DNA of 64,000 bases from Aquisalimonas sp. (lineage in GTDB: Bacteria; Pseudomonadota; Gammaproteobacteria; Nitrococcales; Aquisalimonadaceae): NCBI GenBank assembly GCA_007126095.1, contig SLBZ01000087.1, forward strand, positions 1-64,000, given 5' to 3'. Every line of letters begins with the position of its first letter. Positions within the stretch are counted from its first letter, which is position 1. The notes under the pieces were generated by a model, which was given only the letters and a program-made list of their open reading frames with translations, was not told the origin of the DNA and did not search any database. Positions 45,256 through 54,552 of the stretch are shown here, one piece after another. The translations under genes were made by a program, and so were the position numbers.

Positions 45256-45894
45256 ATGCTCGGGATTCAGGATGTTGTCTACCGTTACAGGGACGGTACC
45301 ACTGTCACGCTGCCTGACTGGCACGCCGAGACCGGTGACCACTGGGCCCTGCTCGGCCCGTCCGGCAGCGGCAAGAGTACGCTCCTGAACATCCTCGGCG
45401 GCCTTCTGCGCCCCGCCAGCGGCCAGGTCATCATTGACGGCCAGCAACTCAACGCCCTGGACGAACGGGCTCTGGACCGCTTCCGGGGCCGACACATCGG
45501 CATCGTCTTCCAAACGCTGCACCTGGTGGACGCACTGAATGTGCGGAACAATCTGCTTCTGGCCCGCTACTTCGCCGGCCTACCACAGGACCGTGACCAG
45601 GTTGACGGGGTGCTGGACGCCCTGGGAATCGGCGACCTGGCAAGACGGACGCCCAACCAGCTCAGCCAGGGCCAGGCCCAGCGGGTTGCCCTCGCCAGGG
45701 CCGTGATCAATGAGCCTTCCGTGATTCTCGCAGACGAGCCCACGTCAGCCCTGGATGAAGCCAACTGCCGGCAGGTCATGGGGTTGCTCGGCAACCAGGC
45801 TCGCGCATGCGGCGCCACCCTGGTCGTGGCCACACACGACCCGCGCGTCCGGGACTACATGGACCACACCCTGGAACTGGAGGCCACCGGATGA
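45256..45894 (+). CDS. MacB/LolD-type ABC transporter ATPase
   Basis: A 212-residue ATPase. Walker A GPSGSGKST, Q-loop VFQTLHLV, signature LSQGQAQRVALARA (LSQGQ in place of LSGGQ), Walker B VILADEPTSALDE and the switch His in VVATHDPRV are present. The length and the VVFQ-like and DEANCRQVM stretches place it with LolD/MacB ATPases. The chosen ATG at 45256 follows CCGGAGG. Its stop overlaps the permease start (ATGA). Confidence 0.92.
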   Translation: MLGIQDVVYRYRDGTTVTLPDWHAETGDHWALLGPSGSGKSTLLNILGGLLRPASGQVIIDGQQLNALDERALDRFRGRHIGIVFQTLHLVDALNVRNNLLLARYFAGLPQDRDQVDGVLDALGIGDLARRTPNQLSQGQAQRVALARAVINEPSVILADEPTSALDEANCRQVMGLLGNQARACGATLVVATHDPRVRDYMDHTLELEATG

Positions 45895-47168
45895 ACCTGT
45901 TTCGCCTGAGCCTCGCCTACCTGCGCCGGAACGCGCTGTCGGCCGTCCTGAACCTGCTGCTGCTGGCGCTGGGCATTGCCACCATTACCGTGCTGCTCCT
46001 GTTCAGCCACCAGATGGAGCAGCGCCTCAGCCGGGACGCCAGCGGCATCGACATGGTTGTCGGCGCCCAGGGGAGCCCGATGCAGCTGATCCTCTCCAGC
46101 GTATTCCACATCGACGCGCCCACCGGCAACATCCCGCTGGAAGATGCGCGCTGGGTGCAGGAGCACCCTTTGGTTGCCGACACCATCCCGCTCGCGCTCG
46201 GCGACAGCTACCGTGGCTTCCGGATTGTCGGCAGCGAACACAGCTACATCGGCCACTACGGCGGCACCCTGGCGGACGGCGCCCTCTGGGAGGACGACAT
46301 GGAGGCGGTGCTGGGCGCTCGGGTTGCCGAACGCACCGGGCTCGGCGTCGGTGACACTTTCGTGGGCGTTCACGGCATCACCGCGGAGGGCACCGTCGGC
46401 GGCGAGGTCCACGACGATCACCCCTACACCATCACCGGCGTACTGGAACCAACCGGCAGCGTCGCCGACCGTCTGATCCACGTCAGCGTCCCCAGCGTGT
46501 GGCAGGTTCATGACCATGATCACGAGACGGGCCATGAACACGACCGGGACGCGGCGGACGACCAGGGAGCCGACGAACACGGCCATGATCAGGAACACGA
46601 TCACGCCCACGGCGACGAAGATCGGGAGCTGACCGCACTTCTGGTGCAGTACCAGTCACCCCTTGCCGCCGTGACGCTGCCCCGTGCGGTCAACAATCGC
46701 GGGCAACTCCAGGCCGCGGCGCCCGCTTACCAGACCGCACGGCTCATGCAACTCATGGGCGTGGGCATGGATACGCTGCGCGCATTCGGCTGGATTCTGG
46801 TCGCTGCCGCCGGCCTTGGCGTTTTCATCGGGCTTTACAATGCCCTCAAGTACCGGCGCTACGATCTGGCCCTGATGCGCGCACTGGGGGCATCACGAGG
46901 CAGACTGGTGAGCCACGTGCTGATCGAGGCGACCCTGCTGGCACTGCTGGGTGCACTGCTCGGGCTGGCCCTGGGCCACGTGGCGGCGGAGATCATCGGT
47001 CAGACGTTCCGCCAGACCCAGCAACTCAACATCACGGGCACCGTGTTCCTGGTTCAGGAGCTGTGGCTGGTGGCACTGGCGGTCGGCGTAGGCATAATGG
47101 CCGCACTGATCCCGGCCATCCAGGCGTATCGCACGGATATCGCCGAAATCCTCGGCCGTGGACGGTAG
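45891..47168 (+). CDS. MacB/FtsX-type permease with a histidine-rich insert
   Basis: A 425-residue membrane protein with the MacB arrangement: one N-terminal helix (LSAVLNLLLLALGIATITVLLLF), a large periplasmic domain, and three C-terminal helices in FtsX domain (AFGWILVAAAGLGVFIGLYNALKYRRYDLALMRALGASRGRLVSHVLIEATLLALLGALLG). The periplasmic part contains a striking insert rich in His/Asp/Glu (VHDHDHETGHEHDRD ... EHGHDQEHDHAHGDED), a probable zinc buffer or sensor. It resembles the Zur-regulated MacB-like permeases of Pseudomonas (PA4065-type). Confidence 0.88.
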   Translation: MNLFRLSLAYLRRNALSAVLNLLLLALGIATITVLLLFSHQMEQRLSRDASGIDMVVGAQGSPMQLILSSVFHIDAPTGNIPLEDARWVQEHPLVADTIPLALGDSYRGFRIVGSEHSYIGHYGGTLADGALWEDDMEAVLGARVAERTGLGVGDTFVGVHGITAEGTVGGEVHDDHPYTITGVLEPTGSVADRLIHVSVPSVWQVHDHDHETGHEHDRDAADDQGADEHGHDQEHDHAHGDEDRELTALLVQYQSPLAAVTLPRAVNNRGQLQAAAPAYQTARLMQLMGVGMDTLRAFGWILVAAAGLGVFIGLYNALKYRRYDLALMRALGASRGRLVSHVLIEATLLALLGALLGLALGHVAAEIIGQTFRQTQQLNITGTVFLVQELWLVALAVGVGIMAALIPAIQAYRTDIAEILGRGR

Positions 47169-47190
47169 CCGCAAAGTGAGAGGATTGACC

Positions 47191-48051
47191 ATGACAGCGC
47201 GTCTGCCCCTGCTTGCCGCCTTCGCTGCGTGCGTCGCCCTCGCCCTTGCCGCTTGTGGCTCGGACGAGCCGGAGGTGGACACCGGCAGCGAGGCCCCTGC
47301 CGTCGCATCCGGCGAAGGCGGTGGGCAGGATAATATCCGCATCTACATGTCCGGCATGGACGAATTCGGTGAAGTTGCCGGCCTGACCACATCCAGCGAC
47401 GACGTGCTGGAGCTCACCCTTGCGCTGCATGACGACGACGGCGCACCGATGACCGACAAAACCCTGGAAGTCAGCTCGCTGGTGGGCAACGAACTCAGCG
47501 ACAGCACACTGCTCACCAACGCCGACGGCCAGGCCGAACTCCGCCTGCGGCCGGCCCTGCCTGGTCAGGACACGCTCACCATCACGGGTGGCGGCGCCAG
47601 CCGGCAGCTGTCGGTCTACGTCGCCGACGAATCCTACGGCCATCCTCTCGAACCCATGGAAGAGCGTGCCCAGGACCTGCCCGAGGTGGACGGCGCGGTG
47701 TCCTGGGATCTGATCAGCAGCGTTGAAACCCGGGAAGGCGCCAGCGGCATGCTGGAGCCGCTGTTCGACGATGACATCCGTGCTCTGGACGGCGAACAAG
47801 TCAAACTGCAGGGATTCATGATGCCGCTCGACAACAGTGAGCGGCAGCGGCACTTCCTGGTGAGCCGGACGCCGCCGAGCTGTTTCTTCTGCCTGCCCGG
47901 CGGCCCTGAAACCGTTGTGGAGGTGGAACTGGAGGAGCCTCTGGCATTCACTTTCGACCCCATTCTCCTCTCGGGCCGCATGCGGCTGATGGAAAACAGC
48001 GACATGGGGCTGTTCTACCGTCTGGACGACGCCGAACTTCAGCAGGACTGA
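47191..48051 (+). CDS. DUF3299 domain lipoprotein
   Basis: A 286-residue lipoprotein: signal peptide with lipobox LALAACG. The middle, residues ~60-140, has an Ig-like/beta domain (IYMSGMDEFGEVAGLTTSSDDVLELTLAL). The C-terminal ~110 residues match DUF3299 (VKLQGFMMPLDNSERQRHFLVSRTPPSCFFCLPGGPETVVEV) with CFFC, which may bind a metal or be redox active. GAGG stands 7 nt before its ATG. It completes a three-gene unit like the Pseudomonas PA4064-PA4066 locus. Its end overlaps the convergent FAD enzyme gene by 13 bp. Confidence 0.85.
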   Translation: MTARLPLLAAFAACVALALAACGSDEPEVDTGSEAPAVASGEGGGQDNIRIYMSGMDEFGEVAGLTTSSDDVLELTLALHDDDGAPMTDKTLEVSSLVGNELSDSTLLTNADGQAELRLRPALPGQDTLTITGGGASRQLSVYVADESYGHPLEPMEERAQDLPEVDGAVSWDLISSVETREGASGMLEPLFDDDIRALDGEQVKLQGFMMPLDNSERQRHFLVSRTPPSCFFCLPGGPETVVEVELEEPLAFTFDPILLSGRMRLMENSDMGLFYRLDDAELQQD

Positions 48052-49019
48052 TGTGATGCGGTCAGCGCCCGAGCGAGGCGCTGACCACTGAGACAGGCTC
48101 CCTCGACCCGGTCGCCGTTGCACCAGTCGCCACAGGCTGCGAGCCCCGATTCCGTGTCCAGCAGATAGCCGTCCGTCAACGGCTCCACGCACTGACTGTA
48201 ACGCCAGCGGTGTACGCTGAGCACCTCGGGAGACGCGCTCAGCCCCAGGGTATCGGCAAGCGCCGCGGCCAGCTCGGGAGCGACGTCATCCGGCTCCATG
48301 ACCATCCGCGCATCAGACCAACCCCCGCTGCCATGAGCGACCCAGATGCCACTGTTGCCACGCCCGGGCTTGCTCCCGTCCCGCGCGACCCAGCGCAGCG
48401 GATGCTCCATCACGAACGCCGCATCAAACGCGGGGGCAGGCTCCAGCCCCCGGAACACCGCAGCCCAGCAGCTCTGCATACGGGCGCTGCGGGCTGCAGC
48501 CGCCAGCGACGGCACATGCGGCCGCAGGAGTGGTTCGGCCTGGGGAGGGGGCACCGCCAGGACCACCTGGTCGACTTCATCCAGTCGACCACCCTCGTCG
48601 GTATCCAGCTGCCAACCGGCTCCTCCTCTGCGTAGCCCGGTGACGCGCGTCTGCGGCCGAACGTCCAGATCGCTCGCCAGCCAGCGGGTAATCGCGCTCA
48701 TCCGCGGCACGCCCACCCAGCGGCGCTGACCATCTGCCACATCCCGGATGTCGGCCCCGTGGAGCCTGACAAGCCGCCCATGCCAGGGCGCCGCCACGCC
48801 GGCCTCCTGCCATTCGGCGACCGATTCCACGAATTCCGGATCACGGGCCGTGAAGTACTGGGCGCCGAGGTCGCCTTGCCAGTCATCGCGACGGCGTGTC
48901 GTAAGCCGCCCCCCCGGGCCGCGGGACTTCTCCAGCACCGTCACATCGACCCCGGCCGTGTGCAGCAAACGGGCGCAGGACAAACCGGCGAGGCCGGCAC
49001 CAACCACAACAACACGCAT
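48039..49019 (-). CDS. FAD-dependent oxidoreductase, renalase-like
   Basis: A 326-residue flavoprotein with the dinucleotide-binding VVVGAGLAGLSCARLLHTAGVDVTVLEKSRGPGGRLTTRR, the renalase/amine-oxidase pattern, followed by LGAQYFTARDPEF and the late FAD-contacting GLAACGDWCNGDRVEGACLSGQRLA. Renalase-type bacterial enzymes repair isomeric NAD(P)H; the specific substrate here is not shown by the sequence. The start at MRVVVVGAG is obvious from the fold. Confidence 0.88.
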   Translation of the reverse strand: MRVVVVGAGLAGLSCARLLHTAGVDVTVLEKSRGPGGRLTTRRRDDWQGDLGAQYFTARDPEFVESVAEWQEAGVAAPWHGRLVRLHGADIRDVADGQRRWVGVPRMSAITRWLASDLDVRPQTRVTGLRRGGAGWQLDTDEGGRLDEVDQVVLAVPPPQAEPLLRPHVPSLAAAARSARMQSCWAAVFRGLEPAPAFDAAFVMEHPLRWVARDGSKPGRGNSGIWVAHGSGGWSDARMVMEPDDVAPELAAALADTLGLSASPEVLSVHRWRYSQCVEPLTDGYLLDTESGLAACGDWCNGDRVEGACLSGQRLARALTASHQSC

Positions 49020-49259
49020 GTTCAGACTCCTGTGGGCGATTCCATCGCAGCGGCCGTTTCCGGCGGACGGGCTGATCCCGCAAGACCGGACGGTCGGTCC
49101 CATCATACTTTCGTGAACCCCATCGCAGCAGCCCCCGACCCGATTGTTTACCGTCGATGCACCAGACCGCCTCTTCAATAGAGGCATGCGGGACCATTGG
49201 CCGGGGCTCGCTCCGCCGTCAGCTCGTCAACCCTTCTATCCGCCGAGCAGGACAACGTC

Positions 49260-49832
49260 ATGACACCTATCGCCACGTTTCTCGCCGCCACCTCCGCCAT
49301 GTTGCTGGTGAGCCTGATCGCGATCCTCGTCTGGAGTCTCGGCCGTGAACAGCACTACGAGAGGCAGCTGCGTGAGAAGCAGGACGAGTATGCCGAGGCA
49401 CTCCGTCGCCAGGGCGAGCTGACGGCGGAAGTCTCCAAACTGCAGGGCGAGCAGACCAAGGCGGCACAACGCGCAAAACGCATGGAAAGCCTGTACAAGG
49501 AACGCGGGGAACTGATCCGGGAGCTGGGTCTGGATCCGGCGGCACTCGAGCGCGGGCTGGCAGGGCTACATGGCATCAACGCATTCAGCCGGATCCGTGT
49601 GGGCATTTCCCTGTCCGCCACGCTCAATCGGCTGACATTACAGGAGTTCTGCCTGGCCACGGGCGGCCAGCCGGAGAAGCTGTTCCAGCAGATGAACACC
49701 CGGCTGGCACAGGGCCACGGCGGATATCAGCAGGATCACCACTCCCGTGAGCTGGTCGCCGACATGATCGACGACAACCGCATCATGCAGCCGGTGAACC
49801 CGATCACGGAAGACGAACAGATGGTGACCTGA
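49260..49832 (+). CDS. Membrane-anchored coiled-coil protein of unknown function
   Basis: A 190-residue protein with one N-terminal membrane helix (FLAATSAMLLVSLIAILVWSL), a charged coiled coil of about 65 residues (REQHYERQLREKQDEYAEALRRQGELTAEVSKLQGEQTKAAQRAKRMESLYKERGELIRELG) and a soluble C-terminal region (LTLQEFCLATGGQPEKLFQQMNTRLAQGHGGY). AGGA lies before its ATG at 49260. Topology like that of envelope or division accessory proteins; I do not recognise the family. Confidence 0.75.
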   Translation: MTPIATFLAATSAMLLVSLIAILVWSLGREQHYERQLREKQDEYAEALRRQGELTAEVSKLQGEQTKAAQRAKRMESLYKERGELIRELGLDPAALERGLAGLHGINAFSRIRVGISLSATLNRLTLQEFCLATGGQPEKLFQQMNTRLAQGHGGYQQDHHSRELVADMIDDNRIMQPVNPITEDEQMVT

Positions 49833-49985
49833 CGCGTCCGGGTCATCCGACAGCCGCCGGCCCGGGCCGGCCCACGCCCTGAACCTCCCTCCCTTCCGGC
49901 AACCCGCGGGGATCAGCCGTGTCTCGCCCGCGGCCAAGGCCTGCTAGACTCCCCGGCTGCTCACACAACAATAATCGGGGCCCTC

Positions 49986-51056
49986 ATGAAACGGATTCTG
50001 CTTGCCACCTCTGTCGCCGTGCTCGCCTACCTCCTGTTCTGGCCGGTTCCCATCGACCCGGTCGCATGGAACGCCCCCGAGGCGCCGGAGCTCGCCGGGC
50101 CGTACGCCACCAACGACCGGCTCGCGGGCGTGGAGCGCATAGGCGAGACGGTGGGCGTTGGCCCGGAGGAAGTCATCACCGATGACGATGGGCGCCTCTA
50201 CACCGGCTACGAGGACGGCCGTATCGTTCGGCTGGACGCCGACGGCGGCAACCCCAAGGTCATTGCCGACACGGGCGGGCGGCCCTTCGGCATGGCGTTC
50301 GATGGGAACGACGACCTGATCGTGGCCGACGGCTACGAGGGATTGCTCCGCGTCACCCTGGATGGCGATATCGAGGTACTCACGACTGAGGCCGACGGCG
50401 TCCCGTTCAAGTTCACCAACAACCTCGACATCGCATCCGACGGCACTATCTACTTCAGCGACGCCTCCAGCAAGTTCGGACCGGCAATGAAGGCCCGGGA
50501 TGACGTCTTCGAGCACGGGGGCCACGGCCGTCTGCTCGCCTTCGACCCGGAGACCGGCGACACCACGGTGCTCATGGACGGTCTCCAGTTCGCCAACGGT
50601 GTTGCGCTGGCGCCGGATGAAGCGTCCGTGCTGGTGGCGGAGACAGGCCGTTACACCATCGTACGCTATTGGCTGGACGGCGATCGTGCCGGTGAGGACG
50701 AACTGTTCTACGAAAACCTGCCCGGCATTCCCGACAACCTCAGCAGCAACGGCGACGACACCTACTGGCTGGCGCTGTTCGCACCGCGCAATGCGGCTCT
50801 GGACGCCATGTCGGAATACCCCTTTCTGCGCCGGATGGCCTTCCGCCTGCCCGAAGTCCTCCAGCCCCAGCCCGCCGCCCACGCTTTTGTGCTCGGGCTG
50901 TCGCTGGACGGCGAGGTCACCCACAACCTGCAGGACACGGGCGAAGACAGCTTTCATCCGGTCACGGGCGCCGTGGAGGTCAACGGCACGCTGTATCTCG
51001 GCAGTCTCGAAGAGGGAGCCATCGGTGTGATCGATGTCCCCGCTCCCACCGATTAA
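49986..51056 (+). CDS. SMP-30/strictosidine synthase-like beta-propeller protein
   Basis: A 356-residue protein with an N-terminal membrane anchor or signal (MKRILLATSVAVLAYLLFWPV) and a six-bladed propeller of the strictosidine synthase-like/gluconolactonase group: DDDGRLYTGYEDGRIVRL, GGRPFGMAFDGNDDLIVADGYEGLLRV, TNNLDIASDGTIYFSDASSKFG and LQFANGVALAPDEASVLVAETGRYTIVRYWL. The metal-site Asn and Asp of this fold are in the expected places (NNLDIA, NGVALAPD). Periplasmic lactonase or paraoxonase-type activity is likely; substrate unknown. Confidence 0.88.
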   Translation: MKRILLATSVAVLAYLLFWPVPIDPVAWNAPEAPELAGPYATNDRLAGVERIGETVGVGPEEVITDDDGRLYTGYEDGRIVRLDADGGNPKVIADTGGRPFGMAFDGNDDLIVADGYEGLLRVTLDGDIEVLTTEADGVPFKFTNNLDIASDGTIYFSDASSKFGPAMKARDDVFEHGGHGRLLAFDPETGDTTVLMDGLQFANGVALAPDEASVLVAETGRYTIVRYWLDGDRAGEDELFYENLPGIPDNLSSNGDDTYWLALFAPRNAALDAMSEYPFLRRMAFRLPEVLQPQPAAHAFVLGLSLDGEVTHNLQDTGEDSFHPVTGAVEVNGTLYLGSLEEGAIGVIDVPAPTD

Positions 51057-51175
51057 CAGGAAGCCCTGCCGGGCACAGCCCGGAACCGGTCGCCTACGCC
51101 CCTGCGTGCTACGCTTAGGGGTCCGGGGGCGCTTTTGCCTCCGTGGCACCACTCACCCTGCGAGAGCGACCGTTC

Positions 51176-52402
51176 ATGACTGAAAAAGATCCCAACAAGG
51201 GCTACGTCGCCATCCTCGGATGGAGCATCAACTGCATCGACGCCCTTGAGCGCTTTGACCGCCGCTACGTCATTGTCGCCCCGGAATGGGCTTCCGATTA
51301 TGCCAAGGAGCACAACATCCCGTTCATACCCTGGGATTTTGAACGGCTGAACGACCGATCCATGGAGATCGCCGAACGCCTGAAGGACGAAGGCGTGGAC
51401 GTGGCAATCCCCTTGTTCGAGGAGACCGTGGAATGGGCCGGTGCCGTCAACGCCGTGCTCATGGGCAATCCGCGCCTGCACGGCCAGGCGGTGCTGTTCC
51501 GAGACAAGGCCCTGATGAAACGCCGGGCACAGCTCGGCGGTATCCGCGTCGGCATCTTCGAGGAAGCCCACGACAAGGAGGATGTGGTGCGGTTCCTGAA
51601 GCGGGTCAATCAGACGCTGCTCAAACTCGACGGCGACCCGGATGATCCCATCCACCTGAAAGCCTTCGACAAGGCCGGCTGCCTCGGTCACCGCGTCATC
51701 CGGCACCCGGACGAGATCGACACCATCCCGGACGAAGAGTACCCGCTGCTCATGGAGAGCCACCTGGATGGCTGGGAGTTTGCGGTGGAGGCGTGGATCC
51801 AGAACGGCAAGATTCGCTTTCTGAACATCTCCGAGTACGTGACCCTGGGCTACTCCGTGTTCGTGCCGGCCACGCCGGAGCTGGAGAGCTGGCGCAACCT
51901 GATCACCAAGGAAATCGAGAAGCTGATCAAGACGTTCGACATCGAGTTCGGCTTCATTCACCCGGAGTACTTCGTCACCAGCGACGGCACCATGTACTTC
52001 GGTGAAGTGGCGTACCGGCCGCCGGGGTTCAAGGTGTTCGAGCTGCTGGAGCGCGCTTACGGATTCAACGCCTATCAGGGCATGGTGCTGTGCTTCGACC
52101 CGAAGACCACCGAGGACGAAATCGAGGCGTTCTTCCCGAAGGAGGTGGTGGACGCCAAGGGCCACGCCGGGTGCTTCGGCGTGTATCCGCGGCGGCGCGT
52201 GGTCTCGAAGCTGGAGATCCCGGAAGAGACGGAGAACCACGAGTACTTCGAATACCACGAGCTCACCCCGCCGCTGGAGGAGACGGTTACCAAACGCACC
52301 GCCTTCGGAACGCACTGGGGTCTGGTGTATTTCTTCGGGGACAACCCGCACAAGCTGCGGGACCTGCTCAAGCACCAGGAAGAACTGGACTTCTACGTTT
52401 GA
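51176..52402 (+). CDS. ATP-grasp superfamily ligase
   Basis: A 408-residue ATP-grasp enzyme. The N-terminal part has a Rossmann-like KGYVAILGWSINCIDALERFD, then the nucleotide region FRDKALMKRRAQLGGIRVGIF, and the metal-binding FGFIHPEYFVTSDGTMYFGEVAYRPPG, where Glu and Arg coordinate ATP-Mg as in carboxylate-amine ligases. Such enzymes join a carboxylate to an amine or thiol through an acyl-phosphate. I do not recognise the specific family or substrate. It ends at a hairpin facing the Cys-peptidase-like gene, so the two are convergent and possibly linked in function. Confidence 0.83.
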   Translation: MTEKDPNKGYVAILGWSINCIDALERFDRRYVIVAPEWASDYAKEHNIPFIPWDFERLNDRSMEIAERLKDEGVDVAIPLFEETVEWAGAVNAVLMGNPRLHGQAVLFRDKALMKRRAQLGGIRVGIFEEAHDKEDVVRFLKRVNQTLLKLDGDPDDPIHLKAFDKAGCLGHRVIRHPDEIDTIPDEEYPLLMESHLDGWEFAVEAWIQNGKIRFLNISEYVTLGYSVFVPATPELESWRNLITKEIEKLIKTFDIEFGFIHPEYFVTSDGTMYFGEVAYRPPGFKVFELLERAYGFNAYQGMVLCFDPKTTEDEIEAFFPKEVVDAKGHAGCFGVYPRRRVVSKLEIPEETENHEYFEYHELTPPLEETVTKRTAFGTHWGLVYFFGDNPHKLRDLLKHQEELDFYV

Positions 52403-52416
52403 TCTGTTGATCGCGC

Positions 52417-52438
52417 GGGCTCCCCGATGGGGGAGCCC
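52417..52438. terminator. Hairpin between convergent ATP-grasp and Cys-peptidase-like genes
   Basis: GGGCTCCCC and GGGGAGCCC form a 9-bp stem with a GATG loop, 14 bp past the ATP-grasp stop. No T-run follows on either strand. Terminator role inferred. Confidence 0.6.
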
Positions 52439-52471
52439 GTTCGAGTCATGCGTGCGACATCTCCATAACGA

Positions 52472-54457
52472 TCAGCATCGCCCCGCAGCCCAGCTGTCCC
52501 GGGCCATGGTGGCGATCCGATCCAGTGCGCCCTCCGGCAGTTCGGCGTCGGCCGCTTCATCCCGTGGATCGTAGTGGAAAATGTACAGTCGTGAGACGAA
52601 CTGCTCGAACAGCAGCGACGATTCGCCGTGGCGCTCCCCCGCCCCCTCCGTTGAGACGACAACCCCCTGCCCCCAGTCCTGGGTACTGTCGTTGTTCGGA
52701 TTGACGAAATACACCCGCATCTCGCCTTCCGGATCAAAACCAACGCGCTCGATGGCAATGGCATGCCAGCCCACGAACTGACCCGTGGTATCCGTGACTG
52801 CAACCCCGGCGGGCTGCGAGTGAATCACCGGGTTGTTGCCATTGCACAAGGGGTGATAGCAGGCGTAGAAGCGCTGCACGAACCCATCAAAGTTCACCAG
52901 CATGCCCGTGGCGACATCCACCACGATGGCAAACCCGCGCCCGACCCACCAGCCGTGGAACTCCGGATTCACCCACTTGTGGAAATCCTCTCCGCGCGCC
53001 GCACACAGCCGCGCCATCTCGTTATAGAGCGCATCCAGGTGAGGAACGGTCACGGCCGACACCGGGTCTACATCGAACAACGGCACCAGCGGTCGTTCCG
53101 CGTTGAGTGCCGCCGAGGACAAGGCCTTGCCCTCGAAGTGCGCGCTGACGTCATTATCGCGGGCCGCCCACGCCACCACCTGCAACAGATAATCAGGGTC
53201 ATTGCTGGACCACATGGACAGCGCGCGGGCCGACTGGCAGGTAGGATTGTTGCCCTGACCGATTCCCCGGGGGCAGCCCAGCATATTGATCACCCCGGCC
53301 AGCAACCGCACGCGGGCGGTCGGATGTGAATCCACGTCGAACACCCCCAGCAACTGCCTGGCCTCCGGAGATACTTCCAGATGAATCTGCCGCCACAGCG
53401 CCGGTGGAATCGGGCCGCTGTAGAGTACGCCGCGCTCCAGCAGCCCCGCCAACCCGTAGACCGCCTGGGCCGTTTCCGGCCAGAGCGCCTCGCGGATCAG
53501 CTCATGCACCAGTTCGCTGTAACACGCCAGCGCGTCGATGCCGGTGCTGCTCAGACCGAGCGTCGAGGGAAGCAGATCCGGCGCCTCGTTCAACGCATGG
53601 CGCAGGAACACCGGGTGATACGGGGACACGAGACCGGTGTCGTGCATGGCCCGCCCGAATCCAAGCGCCTCGTTGCGCAACGCCTGTTCATCCATCCCGG
53701 CCAGCCGCTCGCGGTAGACATCGACCCCCGGATCCTCTTGGCACCCACGCGTCGGGCCATACAGCGCACTGATAAGACGCTCTGCTCCACGGGCCTTGGC
53801 CGCCGGAACGCCCTGCTCATCGCTGTGCAGATACGCGGCAACGCTATTGATCATCTGCTGAACTGGGCTGGTCTCGATGGGACGCTGGGCGAGGATGCGC
53901 CAGATCTCGCTGATCAACTCCTCGATGACCTCTCCGAAGCCCACGTTCTCCGCAACAAACCGCTGGTGCCGCTGCACCAGATCGGCATTGCGGCCCATCC
54001 GCACGCGCTCGGACTCGTCGAGTTGCCCGAAGACGAGCCGCAGATTCAGGGCCAGCACACGTGCCAGGAACTGCCGGGCATCCTCCGGAGACATGCCCGC
54101 AACAGCGAGCTCCTCCCGCGCCACGGCCACGAGACGCAGCTCACTCAGGCATTCCAGCACCAGCGTGTGATCCTGGCTGAGTTTGAGCGTATTGGCGGCC
54201 ATGGAAGGCTGCAGCGTCTCGGGGGCCTCCCAGTCACTGCCGGTGAATATCCCTGCCGCCTCCAGCGCACCGATGCGTTCGTAGACAACCTCCACACCGC
54301 CGGTGACGGCCAACAGCTTGCGTGCCGCCTGTAGCACGCCGGAACTCTGTGTGAACTTGGCGAAGGTATTGGCCTGAGCGAGCCGAGCCACGGCGTCGTC
54401 AAGCCGTTGGGCCAGTCGCTCCAGCTGCGCCGTGCGTTCGACGGTTTCGTCGGTCAT
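52472..54457 (-). CDS. Large protein with a papain/C39-like Cys-His-Asn signature
   Basis: A 661-residue protein of unknown family. The start at 54457 (MTDETVERTAQ) follows GGAG. The first ~370 residues are helical with no recognisable motif. The C-terminal third has GQGNNPTCQSARA (Cys407), GWHAIAIERV (His565) and VYFVNPNND (Asn586): order, spacing and the H-hydrophobic strand then N/D pattern match papain-like folds such as C39 peptidases and transglutaminases. The region also contains CLGCPRGIG-like and WWVGRGFAIVVDV strands. No signal peptide. It could be a protease, a transamidase or a peptide ligase. It is opposed to the ATP-grasp gene and followed upstream by a CocE hydrolase on the same strand. 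Confidence 0.7.
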   Translation of the reverse strand: MTDETVERTAQLERLAQRLDDAVARLAQANTFAKFTQSSGVLQAARKLLAVTGGVEVVYERIGALEAAGIFTGSDWEAPETLQPSMAANTLKLSQDHTLVLECLSELRLVAVAREELAVAGMSPEDARQFLARVLALNLRLVFGQLDESERVRMGRNADLVQRHQRFVAENVGFGEVIEELISEIWRILAQRPIETSPVQQMINSVAAYLHSDEQGVPAAKARGAERLISALYGPTRGCQEDPGVDVYRERLAGMDEQALRNEALGFGRAMHDTGLVSPYHPVFLRHALNEAPDLLPSTLGLSSTGIDALACYSELVHELIREALWPETAQAVYGLAGLLERGVLYSGPIPPALWRQIHLEVSPEARQLLGVFDVDSHPTARVRLLAGVINMLGCPRGIGQGNNPTCQSARALSMWSSNDPDYLLQVVAWAARDNDVSAHFEGKALSSAALNAERPLVPLFDVDPVSAVTVPHLDALYNEMARLCAARGEDFHKWVNPEFHGWWVGRGFAIVVDVATGMLVNFDGFVQRFYACYHPLCNGNNPVIHSQPAGVAVTDTTGQFVGWHAIAIERVGFDPEGEMRVYFVNPNNDSTQDWGQGVVVSTEGAGERHGESSLLFEQFVSRLYIFHYDPRDEAADAELPEGALDRIATMARDSWAAGRC

Positions 54458-54552
54458 GGTTACTCCATCGCGGGCCTGTCGCGACACTGCGACCCTGCCT
54501 CCTCGTCATGGTGGCGTCTGGCCCCGCGGTTGTCTACGCGTTGCCAGGGCAA

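Noticed and set aside
49944..52375. Two long minus-strand frames opposite the SMP-30-like and ATP-grasp genes
   Set aside because: Both are shadows: the plus-strand proteins have recognisable folds and ribosome sites, the antisense ones do not.
54458..54487. Longer start for the Cys-peptidase-like protein (ten extra residues)
   Set aside because: A GGAG site stands 5 nt before the ATG at 54457 and none before the upstream start.
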